Shown: in pieces, positions 27,198 through 37,219 of the stretch
Layout of the letters: each line of letters begins with the position of its first letter
How positions within the stretch are numbered: the stretch's first letter is position 1
Assembly (NCBI GenBank): GCA_903908285.1
Contig: CAIVRH010000007.1
Coordinates: 40,321 to 104,320, forward strand
Origin: an uncultured candidate division Zixibacteria bacterium
GTDB taxonomy: Bacteria > Zixibacteria > MSB-5A5 > SM1-73
Direction: 5' to 3'
DNA: 64,000 nt
The notes under the pieces: model-generated
What the model saw: only the letters and a program-made list of their open reading frames with translations
Told to the model about the DNA's origin: nothing
Database searches by the model: none
Position numbers and translations under genes: made by a program

Positions 27198-28262
27198 ATG
27201 CAAAGAAAATTAGATAAGATTCTGATCATCCGGTTAAGCTCATTGGGAGATATTGTTCTAACCACACCAGTGGTGGAGACACTGAAGAAAAATTTCCCTC
27301 AGTCCCGAATTTATTTTCTGACCAAAACCCAATATGGTGATCTGCTGGTTAATGATCCTGGTATTGCCGGTTTGATAGAATTCGATCCGAAAGGAAAGCA
27401 TAAGGGTATTGGGGGCTTCAAAAGACTAATGCTTGAATTAAGATCATACCAATTTGATCTGTTGATTGATCTGCATTCCAATCTGCGAAGTTACTTCATA
27501 CGTCATCTTACCGAATCCAAAATCAAAATAAAATACAACAAGCGATGGTTTTCCCGCTGGTGCATGATTTATTTGAAGTTCCTGAAAACCAAACCTATTC
27601 AAACGGTAGATTCTTATCTGGATGTTTTAAAAAAGATACAGATAGATGCGGGTAATAGATCTCCGGTACTCTTCCTAAGTCAAGTTGATATCGAATTTGC
27701 AGATAAATTTCTACTTGATGCAAAGCTCAAAAAAGATGATATTGTAATAGGAGTGCATCCGGGAGCAAAATGGGAGACCAAAAGATGGGATGAAGGGAAA
27801 TTTGAGCAGGTTTGTAAGGCTCTGATTCGGAAGCTTGATTGTAAAATCATGTTGTGTGGAGATTCAAAAGATGAAGGGTTAATTCAAAAGATAAGTCAAA
27901 ATTTACCAGATTCAAGGGTGATCAAAGCCATAGGATTGCCTTTAGGCAAGTTAATGGGTCTGAGCAATCGATGTGATGGTCTGATCACCAATGATTCCGG
28001 TCCCATGCACATGGCGCAAGCTTTGTCGGTGCCGGTGGTGGCAATATTCGGTCCTACCCATCCCCGGTTGGGTTTTGCCCCCATTGGTCATCGGAATGTG
28101 GTTTTTTGTGCCAATGTTGAGTGCAGTCCCTGCAGTTTGCATGGTGAAAGAAAGTGCCACAAGAAGACTAAGTTATGCATGGATTTGATTGGGCCGGATA
28201 TGGTGGTTGAGGCGGTGGAAGGTTTGCTTAAAGAGAGGAATTCGATTCGGAAGGAAACTTAA
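27198..28262 (+). CDS. Glycosyltransferase family 9 (heptosyltransferase-like)
   Basis: 354-residue GT-B enzyme. The N-terminus ILIIRLSSLGDIVLTTPVVETL is the family signature; donor-domain motifs are IVIGVHPGAKWETKRW and TNDSGPMHMAQALSVPVVAIFGPTHP. This is a second LPS core heptosyltransferase candidate besides the one at 20485. The TTG start of the next gene follows the stop with no gap. Confidence 0.9.
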   Translation: MQRKLDKILIIRLSSLGDIVLTTPVVETLKKNFPQSRIYFLTKTQYGDLLVNDPGIAGLIEFDPKGKHKGIGGFKRLMLELRSYQFDLLIDLHSNLRSYFIRHLTESKIKIKYNKRWFSRWCMIYLKFLKTKPIQTVDSYLDVLKKIQIDAGNRSPVLFLSQVDIEFADKFLLDAKLKKDDIVIGVHPGAKWETKRWDEGKFEQVCKALIRKLDCKIMLCGDSKDEGLIQKISQNLPDSRVIKAIGLPLGKLMGLSNRCDGLITNDSGPMHMAQALSVPVVAIFGPTHPRLGFAPIGHRNVVFCANVECSPCSLHGERKCHKKTKLCMDLIGPDMVVEAVEGLLKERNSIRKET

Positions 28263-30203
28263 TTGTTAAAAGCAATCATATTTACTATAATCTTTTCTTG
28301 TCTATCTGCGAATGCGTTTTCTCAAACCCAAGACTCCTCTTATGTAGCGACTCCGGATTCGATAAAAAAAGATACCACATCAAAAGAGGAAATCGAGATC
28401 ATCTCCAGAGAAGAACTGCTAAACGATCATTTTAAACAGAAAGTGTTTTGCAGCTTTCCCTTGACAGACAAGATCACTTCTGATGATATTGACAATTCGC
28501 TGGCAGAAAATGTAGGAGACTTACTAAGGATGAGAAGTTTTTTTGAAGTGATAAGTGTAGGGTCTTGGGGACAACCGGAAAACCTCTATATGAGCGGTAA
28601 CGGAAGAGGGGTTAACATTTTCATAGACGGGAATAAATATTCACAACAAGACCTTAATTTCCCCCAGAAGGGAGATATGGATTTGAATACCATTCCCCTG
28701 TCTAGCATATCCGGAGTCGAATTCCTGCCTGGAGGATTAACCAACCTTGGGGGAGGGGGAGCCGGAGCAGTGGGAGTTAATATCACCACCAAGGATTTCT
28801 ATAGTCCTAAGCCTTATTCCAGATTAACCGACGACCGGGGACCCTATGGATTCAGGAGAACCCAGGTAGAATTGGGAAGAAGAATCACCTCCCGGGGAAA
28901 GTTCTATCTCACCGGGGATTTTAATAAATCGGATGGATATCTGGTGAATAGTGATTGTGATGGTTTGTCCCTATCCGGGAAAACCACTTTTGCCATTGCC
29001 CAGAGAATGGACTATATATTTTCTGCTTATCAATATAAAACTAAGATGGGTCTCCCTCTGTTTGAGGATGCAAACTTCCACGATACTCGAAAAGCGGTAA
29101 ATAACTGGGGAATAAGTAATACGGTTTCTTTTCTGCAAGACATCCATACTTTTATGAACATAAACTTGCAATATGAGAAACAGAACCAGGAGATTAAAAG
29201 TAAAGCCTACAACCTAGAAACTAAGAAGATAGAAGAGACAATAAGCCTGAAAGCTACTCAGACATTTATGAGAGGGAGGAGTGACATCAGATTCGAAGAG
29301 TGTCTTGAGAGAAGGAAGTTTGAAGAATTGAAATCCAATCAAGCCATCCTTGGTGGCTATCTTTCGGCAGCGTATCTATACATGTTAAACCCAACCACAT
29401 TATTGCTCTTGTCTTCCAAACTAAACCAAGAGGAAGGAGTGGACGCAGGGATTTCAACAGGGGTAGGGTTATCCTACTCAATATCCAAGAACTTAAGCTT
29501 GTTTGGAGCTGTGGAAAGATCGGTTGGTTTTCCTACGCTTATGGATCGATTCTGGCTTCCCTTTTCCGCCAGCTTCAAAGATTCTATCACCGATTATATA
29601 GAACAAGGGGATAGGAACCTAAAATCGCAAAAGTCTTACTCCGGAGATTTTGGAGCGAAGATGCAAAGAGGAAATTATATAGTGAGTGCTTATATATTTG
29701 GGTCAAAATTTGACGATTTCATCTTCTGGTCAAATGTCGATACCACTATCTATTATGGTCATTATAAACCAATAAACTCCCAAGGCAGAATTTGGGGCGC
29801 TAATTTGGATTTGAGCGGTAAGTTCTTCGAGTATTTAACCTCCTACATCTCATACAGCTTTAAGCGGGGAGAGAATAGTAATAGAAAAACCCGGTTGCCC
29901 TATTCACCGGATCATAACCTTTTTGGTTATATCCAGTTCGAAAACGAGTATCTGAAAAGGGAAATAGGTCTAAAATTGAGGTTGGAGACGAATGTAATAT
30001 CCGAGCGGTTTTTGGATGAGTATGAAAAGGATAAAGAGCCGACTGCAGCAATATTGAACGGCAAAGCATACATAAAATTTTTGGATTTTCATTTCTATTG
30101 TGCGGTTCGAAATATCACCAATCAAGTTTATCGACTAGCGGGTGATTATAACATGCCCCAAAGAACTTATTGGTGGGGATTTTATTGGGAATTCTTCGAT
30201 TAG
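28263..30203 (+). CDS. TonB-dependent receptor-like outer-membrane protein
   Basis: 646 residues. Signal peptide (about 1-21, ending NAFSQ), a plug domain (ENVGDLLRMRSFFEVISVGSWGQPENLYMSGNGRGVNIFIDG, PLSSISGVEFLPGG) and a beta-barrel rich in alternating strands (LFGAVERSVGFPTLMDRFWLPF, GDRNLKSQKSYSGDFG) ending in an aromatic strand (WWGFYWEFF). Such proteins import siderophores, cobalamin or glycans with TonB energy. No TonB gene is nearby and the substrate is unknown. It starts immediately after the GT9 gene stop with TTG. Confidence 0.82.
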   Translation: MLKAIIFTIIFSCLSANAFSQTQDSSYVATPDSIKKDTTSKEEIEIISREELLNDHFKQKVFCSFPLTDKITSDDIDNSLAENVGDLLRMRSFFEVISVGSWGQPENLYMSGNGRGVNIFIDGNKYSQQDLNFPQKGDMDLNTIPLSSISGVEFLPGGLTNLGGGGAGAVGVNITTKDFYSPKPYSRLTDDRGPYGFRRTQVELGRRITSRGKFYLTGDFNKSDGYLVNSDCDGLSLSGKTTFAIAQRMDYIFSAYQYKTKMGLPLFEDANFHDTRKAVNNWGISNTVSFLQDIHTFMNINLQYEKQNQEIKSKAYNLETKKIEETISLKATQTFMRGRSDIRFEECLERRKFEELKSNQAILGGYLSAAYLYMLNPTTLLLLSSKLNQEEGVDAGISTGVGLSYSISKNLSLFGAVERSVGFPTLMDRFWLPFSASFKDSITDYIEQGDRNLKSQKSYSGDFGAKMQRGNYIVSAYIFGSKFDDFIFWSNVDTTIYYGHYKPINSQGRIWGANLDLSGKFFEYLTSYISYSFKRGENSNRKTRLPYSPDHNLFGYIQFENEYLKREIGLKLRLETNVISERFLDEYEKDKEPTAAILNGKAYIKFLDFHFYCAVRNITNQVYRLAGDYNMPQRTYWWGFYWEFFD

Positions 30204-30445
30204 GGTGAAAGGTGTAAGGTGGAAGGTTACAGTTCTTGGATCACCAGTATAATACTTTCTAAGTTGTCAACACATAGTCAAGTTTATATGGGATTATTGA
30301 AAATGCCATTTTCTAAAAGAGGTTAGACGTAGGGACAGGGTTTATCCCTGTCCTAACTTTGTGACGGACAGCCACAGGGGCTGTCCCTACGGAATTCCTT
30401 AATTTCTCAAACATGGCATAAATATATAGAAGTGAGGAGATAAAC
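30204..30445. repeat. Palindromic dispersed repeat between receptor and HD genes
   Basis: Contains a large imperfect inverted structure at about 30330-30392: GTAGGGACAGG / CCTGTCC, then GGACAGCC / GGCTGTCCCTAC, so the outer GTAGGGACAG pairs with CTGTCCCTAC. It resembles the hairpin at 5848-5875. No gene seen. Confidence 0.6.
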
Positions 30446-30991
30446 ATGACCAGAGACGAAGCATTGGTTTTGGTTCAATCGAAGGTAAAAGGCAAAAATC
30501 TCATCAAGCACATGCTGGCGGTAGAAGCGATCATGAAAAGAGTAGCACAGCATTTCGACGAGGACGTTGAAATGTGGGGATTGACCGGGATTTTGCATGA
30601 TTTGGATTATGACGAAACCGTTAATAATTTCGACCAGCATTCCCTTTTAACCTGCGAATGGCTGAAGGAGTATAATCTGGACGAGCAGATACTCTATGCC
30701 ATAAAATCCCATCCCAAAAAGGTGGAACCGAAATCCCGGATGGACTGGACCCTGTTCGCAGCAGATCCGCTGAGTGGTTTGATCGTAGCTGCCACCTTGA
30801 TGCATCCCACCAAAAAGCTGAAAGACGTTACGGTGGAATTCGTTTTAAACAGGTTCAAGGAAAAAAGGTTCGCTGCCGGAGCCAACCGGGAGGATATAAA
30901 AAGCTGCGAGAACATCGGGCTTTCTTTGGAGCAATTTATCGGTCTGGCTTTGGAGGGGATGCAGAGCATCGATGAAGAATTAGGGTTATAA
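30446..30991 (+). CDS. HD-domain phosphohydrolase-like protein
   Basis: 181-residue HDIG-type protein. Metal-binding motifs: KHMLAVEAIM (first His), GILHDLDYDE (His-Asp pair) and the later FAADPLSGL Asp. Such stand-alone domains hydrolyse phosphate esters of nucleotides or small molecules; the substrate cannot be told. A GAGGAG ribosome site precedes the ATG. Confidence 0.85.
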   Translation: MTRDEALVLVQSKVKGKNLIKHMLAVEAIMKRVAQHFDEDVEMWGLTGILHDLDYDETVNNFDQHSLLTCEWLKEYNLDEQILYAIKSHPKKVEPKSRMDWTLFAADPLSGLIVAATLMHPTKKLKDVTVEFVLNRFKEKRFAAGANREDIKSCENIGLSLEQFIGLALEGMQSIDEELGL

Positions 30992-31046
30992 CATAAGCTT
31001 TGAATCCTTAGTTTATTTAAGTACGATTTACCCGGAAGCCAAAATC

Positions 31047-31445
31047 ATGTCAAGAGTTGCATTTTTGTTTTTGGGTTTTATTCTACCCTTAATATGCTTT
31101 TCCCTTTTAACGGAGCTATGTTGGAGCCAAGATTGCGGTGTGTCTGTCGCTTTTCATCCATCACAACCGGATACCACAAAAATCCAGGACAAATGGTTGG
31201 CCTGGGACAAAGCAGAGCATCTGGGAGTCAGCGCTCTATTCTCCGGAACGCTGTACAGTGTTTTTCATGATTTCTATAATAATGACCGGAAATCTTCCAT
31301 ATATCTTTCGTCTTCGCTCACATTCAGCCTGGGATTAGGCAAGGAATTTTACGACCGCAGGACCCCCCGGAATAAATTCAGTTACAAAGACCTGGTAGCG
31401 GATATTTTAGGCATCGGGATTGGATTATTGATAGCCACAAGATAA
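31047..31445 (+). CDS. YfiM/DUF2279-like membrane or lipoprotein
   Basis: 132 residues. Hydrophobic N-terminus, then DKWLAWDKAEHLGVSALFSG, GLGKEFYDRRTPRNKFSYKDLVADILGIGIG: the Asp-Lys...His...GKE.YD...KDL.AD pattern is that of the YfiM family of small envelope proteins. Function unknown. Stands alone after the HD gene. Confidence 0.6.
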   Translation: MSRVAFLFLGFILPLICFSLLTELCWSQDCGVSVAFHPSQPDTTKIQDKWLAWDKAEHLGVSALFSGTLYSVFHDFYNNDRKSSIYLSSSLTFSLGLGKEFYDRRTPRNKFSYKDLVADILGIGIGLLIATR

Positions 31446-31593
31446 AACATAAGAGTATAGACTTCTGGAGAACTGTGAATTAAGCCCACATCGGGCGGGC
31501 ATGGGTGCCCCCAGACGGGAGCGTCCGCTCGCCCTACGAATTACAAGAGACGATATCGTAACTCTACCTTCTGATTAGGGGATATTTTGTTGC

Positions 31594-32952
31594 ATGAACA
31601 ATTCAACTTCTACGGATAAGCGTGCGGTTGCTGGTTGGGCGATTTACGATTTCGCCGACACCATCTTCTCCATGAACATTGTCACCATGTATTTCGCTCA
31701 ATGGGTGGTGGTAGATAACAAAATGGAGGATATATATTACAGCATCAGCTATGCGGTTTCCATGCTTTTAGTGGCCTTCACCATACCGGCTTTGGGGGCG
31801 ATTTCCGATGTGAAGGGGAAAAGACTCCCCTTTCTTTTTGTCCTAACCTCTGGTTGTATACTTTCGACTTTCTTTTTGGGGATTACCGGTAATGCCATTG
31901 ATAATATCGCTACGAAAGTCCTGGTGGGTTTGATTCTTTTTGCCATTGCCAATTACTGTTATGAGGGAGGTTTGACATTTTATAATGCATTACTTCCGGA
32001 GATTAGCACACCGGAAACCATCGGAAAGGTTTCCGGCTGGGGAGTAGCTTTGGGATATGTGGGGGCGATTTTCGGCTTACTTTTGGTCAAGCCTTTTGTA
32101 GACGGGCACCTGTTTGGTTTTAAACTGCCTTTAACCCAGGGTGGAAGACAGGATGCGTTTATACCCACTGCAATATTCTTTCTGCTGTTCAGTCTGCCGA
32201 TATTTATTTGGGTCAAGGAGAGAGTTCAGACCAATCCGGTAAAAATCAAGATAAAGGAGGCATTCCGACGGGTGTGGGAAGGGATTTCCGACACCCAAAA
32301 GTACCCCGGAGTCTTAAGGTTTCTTATCGCCAATTATTTTATTTCCGATGCCATCGCCACGGTGATCATTTTCATGGCAGTTTATGCCCAGAGGGTAGTG
32401 GGATTCCCGGATTCGGTAAAATTGTGGTTTTTCATCGTCGCCACCACCTTTGCGGTTATTGGCTCATTCCTCTGCGGTTACGTTACAGATTGGATCGGAC
32501 CCAAAAAGACTTTGATATATGTGGTGTGGGGATGGATACTTAGTTTGTGTGCAGTCATGTTCAGTGCCAATTCAACTGTTTTTTGGATTGCTGGTCCATT
32601 TATCGGGATCTGCCTTGGCTCCACCTGGACCGCATCCCGTCCGCTTTTAACCGGCTTGGTACCAAAAGAGACCTTGGGTCAATTTTTCGGCTTGTACTCT
32701 CTCTCGGGGAAAGTGGCAGCAGTAATAGGACCACTGCTTTGGGGTTTGGCGGTTTTGTACTTTAAGGCAGATAATCCTATAGTCCAAAAATTGATTTTGC
32801 TTTTCAGTAATTTTGGATTAACTTTCTCCAACCGGGTGATGGCAACTATTCAATATCGTTTCGCCATTGCCATCCTGGTTTTAATGATGATTTTAGGTCT
32901 GGTCATTTTATTGAAAGTACCGGATCGGTTTAAAGAAAAGGTTTTATCATAA
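31594..32952 (+). CDS. MFS transporter, UMF1/Atg22-like family
   Basis: 452 residues with 12 hydrophobic helices. The N-terminal AVAGWAIYDFADTIFSMNIV block is the signature of the UMF1 family, related to vacuolar Atg22. Also FLFVLTSGCILSTFFLG and LTGLVPKETLGQFFGLYSLSGK. Exports or imports small solutes; substrate unknown. Confidence 0.85.
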   Translation: MNNSTSTDKRAVAGWAIYDFADTIFSMNIVTMYFAQWVVVDNKMEDIYYSISYAVSMLLVAFTIPALGAISDVKGKRLPFLFVLTSGCILSTFFLGITGNAIDNIATKVLVGLILFAIANYCYEGGLTFYNALLPEISTPETIGKVSGWGVALGYVGAIFGLLLVKPFVDGHLFGFKLPLTQGGRQDAFIPTAIFFLLFSLPIFIWVKERVQTNPVKIKIKEAFRRVWEGISDTQKYPGVLRFLIANYFISDAIATVIIFMAVYAQRVVGFPDSVKLWFFIVATTFAVIGSFLCGYVTDWIGPKKTLIYVVWGWILSLCAVMFSANSTVFWIAGPFIGICLGSTWTASRPLLTGLVPKETLGQFFGLYSLSGKVAAVIGPLLWGLAVLYFKADNPIVQKLILLFSNFGLTFSNRVMATIQYRFAIAILVLMMILGLVILLKVPDRFKEKVLS

Positions 32953-33063
32953 AACATTGATAAAATAACGATAAAAAAGAAACTGGAGTGCAATCCTTTA
33001 GGTTCATGAAAAGATGACGCTTGGGCTTTAAACTCTAGAAGATTTGCTTCCCTTAAAGGAGGA

Positions 33064-34107
33064 ATGTTGTCAGACTGGTATGAATATATAGGTGTCGCTC
33101 ATATTCATTCCACAGACTCGGATGGGGGTAAGCCGGTATCGGATATCATTAAGATCGGACAGGAATTGGGTCTGGACTTTCTTCTGTTCTACGATCATAT
33201 GACCTTGAATTCTCTTCATCTGGGACTGGAGGGATGGTATGGCAATACTTTCGTTCTGATCGGATATGAGATTAACGATCAGAAGAATGAAAATCACTAT
33301 TTGGCATTAGGGGTGAATGAGGTTCTCCCGGGGGAGTATTCCGCACCGGAGTATGTCAGAGGGATAAAACAGAAGGGCGGGTTGGGAATCATCGCTCACC
33401 CGGATGAAACCAGAGAAACACCCAAATTTCCACCATATCCCTGGAATGCGTGGGACATCGAAGAATTCGACGGGATCGAAATCTGGAATCAGATGTCGGA
33501 GTGGATGGAGGGGATAGCTCATGCCAATCGTTACAGGCTTTTTACTGCCCCCCGGCGTTTTTTGACCGGGCCTACTTCTAAGACTTTGAAAATTTGGGAT
33601 GAACGGAATAAGCAAAGAAAGGTTTGTGGAATCAGCGGGGTGGATGCACATGCTCATCCTTTTAGATTTGGTCCGTTTAAGCTGGTGATCTTCCCCTATA
33701 AAGTTCAATTCCAATCCTTAAGAGTTCATCTGATTCTGGACCAACCTTTATCCCAGGATAAATCCACCGCTAAAATTCAGATAATCGATGCCATCAGAGG
33801 GTGTCATCTTTTCATCTCCAATTATCGCCAAGGGGAGGCGAAGGGATTTTCTTTTCTCGCAAAAAGCGGAGAGCAACGTTATAGAGTGGGAGATTCGATA
33901 TCTTTATCAGCCGATGTTTCTTTTTCCGTTCACGCGCCCCAAAAATGCAAAATCAGACTGCTGTGTGATGGGAAGGTGGTTGAGGAAGAAAAGGGAAAGA
34001 CCTTAGAATATTCCGTTTCCGAACCTGGAAATTACCGGGTTGAAGCATACCAGGGGAAAAAGGGATGGATTTTCTCGAATCATATAAGAGTGGTGAACTC
34101 TCTTTAG
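33064..34107 (+). CDS. PHP-domain metal-dependent phosphoesterase-like protein
   Basis: 347 residues. PHP motifs: GVAHIHSTDSDGGK (metal His/Asp), LLFYDHMT, IIAHPDE and GVDAHAHP. After about residue 240 a beta-rich C-terminal region (SFSVHAPQKCKIRLLCDGKVVEE) looks like an immunoglobulin-like module. The AGGAGG ribosome site ends one base before ATG 33064, so TTG 33067 could be the real start. Related to PHP proteins acting on phosphorylated sugars or nucleotides; substrate unknown. Confidence 0.78.
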   Translation: MLSDWYEYIGVAHIHSTDSDGGKPVSDIIKIGQELGLDFLLFYDHMTLNSLHLGLEGWYGNTFVLIGYEINDQKNENHYLALGVNEVLPGEYSAPEYVRGIKQKGGLGIIAHPDETRETPKFPPYPWNAWDIEEFDGIEIWNQMSEWMEGIAHANRYRLFTAPRRFLTGPTSKTLKIWDERNKQRKVCGISGVDAHAHPFRFGPFKLVIFPYKVQFQSLRVHLILDQPLSQDKSTAKIQIIDAIRGCHLFISNYRQGEAKGFSFLAKSGEQRYRVGDSISLSADVSFSVHAPQKCKIRLLCDGKVVEEEKGKTLEYSVSEPGNYRVEAYQGKKGWIFSNHIRVVNSL

Positions 34108-34195
34108 ATTCCAGTTTTAGTCTTCTGGTCGGGGATCCCCATATCCCTGACATATCTGCATCGGTGTAAAGTACCCCGATGCAACCTGCCTGATC

Positions 34196-35224
34196 TCAAG
34201 ATTGGGTTTGCAGCTGGCCGCAGGCAGCGAAAATGTCTTCGCCCTTGCTTCGTCTCAAAGTAACGGAAGGACAGCGGGGATATAGATAATCTCTGAAAGC
34301 TGCAATTTTTTCTTCCGCAGGTCTATCGTAAGGTAAATCGGGAACCGGATTGTAGGGGATGAGATTGATCTTGCAGGGAATGCCGGTTACCAGTTTGGAC
34401 AACGCCAGCGCGTCTTTTTCGGAATCGTTGACGTCCTTCATCAACACATATTCGAAAGTCACCCGCTTTTTCTTTTTCTTGGCAAAGTTCTTGGCCGATT
34501 TGAGCAATCCCTCCAGAGGATATTTCTTGTTGACCGGCATAAGCTGGTTTCTTTTTTCGTTGGTGGGGGCATTTAAGGAAACGGCCAGACTCACTTTTAA
34601 GTTTTCTTCCGCCAGCTGGTCGATCATCTTGGGAATACCGGCGGTGGATACCGTTATCTTTCCGGCAGTAAGAGAAAGCCCCACCTCGTTGTTGATGATT
34701 CTCAGCGCTTGCAGGGTGTTTTCATAATTCATCAGAGGTTCGCCCATACCCATCACCACCAGGTTGGAGATGGGGAGAGTAGACAGAGCAAAAGCCTGGT
34801 CGGTAATCTCGCCGGTGGTTAAGTTTCTTTTAAAACCCATTTTCCCGGTAGCACAGAAGGTGCATCCCAAAGGACACCCCACCTGGGTAGAGATACAAGC
34901 GGTAACCCGTTTTCCCTCCCACATTAACACCGATTCGATCTTTTCCTTGTCCGACAGCTCGAACAGAAATTTCTCGGAATAATCTTTCTGGGATATTTGA
35001 CTTTTCACCGGCTTGATGGTTTCTATATAAGCTATCTGGTTCAATCTATCCCGCAGATCCCGGGAGAGATCGCTCATCTGGGAAATATCCGTTGCCTTTT
35101 TGGAATAAATCCACGATGCCAGCTGCCTTGCCCGGAACCTTTTCTCTCCCAAATCTTCCATTATTTTTTCATAATCTTCCAGCCAAAGCCCCTTGAGGTT
35201 AATCTTTTGTGTTTCTTTTTTCAT
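34196..35224 (-). CDS. rlmN: Dual-specificity 23S rRNA/tRNA adenine-C2 methyltransferase RlmN
   Basis: Radical-SAM methyltransferase modifying A2503 of 23S rRNA and A37 of some tRNAs. 342 residues. The CPLGCTFCATGKMG segment gives the Cx3Cx2C cluster; other motifs are VVMGMGEPLMNYEN, ITVSTAGI, VSLNAPTNEKRNQLMP and the C-terminal EDIFAACGQL Cys that takes part in catalysis. Only minus-strand gene between 16 and 38 kb. Confidence 0.96.
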   Translation of the reverse strand: MKKETQKINLKGLWLEDYEKIMEDLGEKRFRARQLASWIYSKKATDISQMSDLSRDLRDRLNQIAYIETIKPVKSQISQKDYSEKFLFELSDKEKIESVLMWEGKRVTACISTQVGCPLGCTFCATGKMGFKRNLTTGEITDQAFALSTLPISNLVVMGMGEPLMNYENTLQALRIINNEVGLSLTAGKITVSTAGIPKMIDQLAEENLKVSLAVSLNAPTNEKRNQLMPVNKKYPLEGLLKSAKNFAKKKKKRVTFEYVLMKDVNDSEKDALALSKLVTGIPCKINLIPYNPVPDLPYDRPAEEKIAAFRDYLYPRCPSVTLRRSKGEDIFAACGQLQTQS

Positions 35225-35679
35225 AAGTCCTGCTTTCCGGTTTTATTAGATCTGAAATAATTATTTGGAATAATCTAAAAATTATATATCAAATCAACTC
35301 AAAAGTACAGAGAACATTTTTCAGTTAAGACTCCAATGGGCATTCGATCAAGATATTTCCCCTTTCAACATTTCTTTTGTTTTACGAGAGAAATGATTTA
35401 AATTATGGTTTATACTCGTTACCCTGACAAGTATTGTCAGCGTAATGGCAGAATAGGGAACATATTTTCTCTAATCGGAAGCCTTTGGCGGGAGGGTTCT
35501 TCCGAGGGGACCGATGTCTTTCCTAATGAATAATATTTGAAGATTCCTTTGCAGAACCAAAAATAATTTTGTATAATCTTTGCATAATATCATGAAGATG
35601 AAGCCGGGATCTCTGGTATGATATTTTGATATTGATCAAACCATTAATACTTGAAATCAAAGAAGGAGGATCAATTAAG
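35225..35679. other. Divergent intergenic region rlmN / M48 peptidase
   Basis: 455 bases between divergent genes. Holds the plus-strand promoter at 35549-35577. The longer reading frame from 35626 is an upstream extension without its own start signal. No other gene seen. Confidence 0.5.
35549..35577 (+). promoter_or_regulatory. Sigma-70-like promoter for M48 lipoprotein gene
   Basis: TTGCAG (35549-35554), 17-nt spacer, TATAAT (35572-35577), about 100 bases before the start codon. Confidence 0.6.
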
Positions 35680-36489
35680 ATGTTGAAAAGAACCAGTATC
35701 TTTGTGTTTGCTTTAATGATCATGGCTTTTTCACTGTTTAATTGTGCCACCACCGGTCCCGGAGGGAAGAAGAGCTTGATCTTGGTCTCGACTGCGGATG
35801 AAGTCTCCATCGGGCAAAACATGTCCAAGGAGGTGGAATCACAAAATAAAGTAATCGAAAATCCGGTGGTGGAAAACTACGTCGACGGGATAGGGCAGAA
35901 ATTGGCTAAACTTTCCGACCGATCCGATCTTCAATACCATTTCAAGGTTTTGGATTCCAAGGAGATCAATGCTTTTGCGTGCCCCGGCGGATTCATTTAT
36001 GTATACAGCGGACTTTTGAAGACCATGGACAATGAGGCACAGTTAGCCGGGGTGATGGCGCATGAGATCGGGCATGTGGTAGCCCGGCACAGCGTTAAAA
36101 GACTTCAGCAGGTTTTGGGGCTGCAGGTGCTTTTGTCCATTGCCTTAGGTGAGTCCAGCCAGCTTACCCAGCAAGCAGTAGGCACGGGATTGACGGTGAT
36201 CCTGCAAGGTTACAGCCGGGACAATGAATATGAAGCGGACTACGACGGGGCATTGTATATGACCAAAGCGGGGTACAATCCCCAGGGGATGATCCAGCTT
36301 TTCCAAAAGTTTGTAGCGATGGAACAGGACAGAAAAACCACAGCGCTGGATAAGTTATTCGAATCTCATCCCCCCTCTGCCGACCGGATTGCCAGGGTGC
36401 AGGAGGAAATCAAGTCGTTCAACTTAGGAGACAAACCACTCAATTATGGGCAGGAGGAATACCGGAAGATCAAATCACTGTTAAAGTGA
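35680..36489 (+). CDS. M48-family metalloprotease lipoprotein
   Basis: Zinc metalloprotease of the BepA/LoiP/YcaL type that acts in periplasmic quality control of outer-membrane proteins. 269 residues: signal peptide with lipobox LFNC (Cys near residue 22), then GFIYVYSGLL and the HEIGH zinc motif at 128-132, with the downstream NEYEADYDGALYM glutamate. The start is ATG 35680, preceded by AAGGAGGA with 9-nt spacing; upstream extension to 35626 lacks support. Confidence 0.92.
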   Translation: MLKRTSIFVFALMIMAFSLFNCATTGPGGKKSLILVSTADEVSIGQNMSKEVESQNKVIENPVVENYVDGIGQKLAKLSDRSDLQYHFKVLDSKEINAFACPGGFIYVYSGLLKTMDNEAQLAGVMAHEIGHVVARHSVKRLQQVLGLQVLLSIALGESSQLTQQAVGTGLTVILQGYSRDNEYEADYDGALYMTKAGYNPQGMIQLFQKFVAMEQDRKTTALDKLFESHPPSADRIARVQEEIKSFNLGDKPLNYGQEEYRKIKSLLK

Positions 36490-36541
36490 AATCTGTCTAT
36501 TATTGATCAACTTATTAACGCTATCGCATGAGAAGTTCAAT

Positions 36542-37144
36542 ATGAAAAAGAAAGAATCATCATTACCTAAACCAGCATCGAAATTGGAGTTTCATCCGGT
36601 TACTCCTAAGGAATGGAAAGATCTGGTAGGTTTGTTCGGGGAGCGGGGTGCCTGCGGCGGGTGCTGGTGTATGTGGTGGAGGATGACCCGGTCCGAGTTC
36701 AACCAAAAAAAGGGGGAAGGCAATAGAAAAGCGTTCAAGAAAATCGTGGATAGGGGCGAAATCCCGGGCATCTTGGCTTATGCCGGGAAAGAACCCATCG
36801 GCTGGTGTTCGGTGGCTAAAAGAGATGCTTTCTCCTCTTTGGAGCGTTCCCGGATTTTGAAAAAGGTAGATGAGCAACCGGTGTGGTCGGTAGTTTGTTT
36901 CTTTATAGCAAAGCCTTTCCGGTATAAAGGCGTCACAATAGCTTTGCTGAAGGCTGCCATCGAATATGTCAAGAAGCAGGGGGGAAAGATCGTAGAAGGG
37001 TATCCGATCAAACCGAAAACCAAGAAATTTCCGGATGTCTTTGCCAATACCGGATTGGCATCAGCGTTTCTTAAGGCAGGATTTAAAGAAGTTGCCTGTA
37101 GGTCGAAAACCCGGCCGATAATGAGATATTATATTTATAAATAG
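36542..37144 (+). CDS. GNAT-family N-acetyltransferase
   Basis: 200 residues. The N-terminal third has a Cys/Trp-rich motif (ERGACGGCWCMWWRM) seen in a GNAT subfamily. The core has GILAYAGKEPIGWCSVAKRD and VVCFFIAKPFRYKGVTIALLKAAIEYV, the acetyl-CoA loop being altered from the usual R/QxxGxG/A. The ATG at 36542 is chosen over the frame start at 36503. Substrate unknown. Confidence 0.75.
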   Translation: MKKKESSLPKPASKLEFHPVTPKEWKDLVGLFGERGACGGCWCMWWRMTRSEFNQKKGEGNRKAFKKIVDRGEIPGILAYAGKEPIGWCSVAKRDAFSSLERSRILKKVDEQPVWSVVCFFIAKPFRYKGVTIALLKAAIEYVKKQGGKIVEGYPIKPKTKKFPDVFANTGLASAFLKAGFKEVACRSKTRPIMRYYIYK

Positions 37145-37219
37145 TGAATGGAAATTTACGTACTAAATTTAATAGCTAAGGGTTAGGATCGATAAATTAA
37201 TCAATAATGGAGGTACGAT

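Noticed and set aside
26994..27203. 69-codon minus-strand frame between uppP and the GT9 gene
   Set aside because: No ribosome site, no recognisable pattern, and it fills a spacer overlapping both neighbours.
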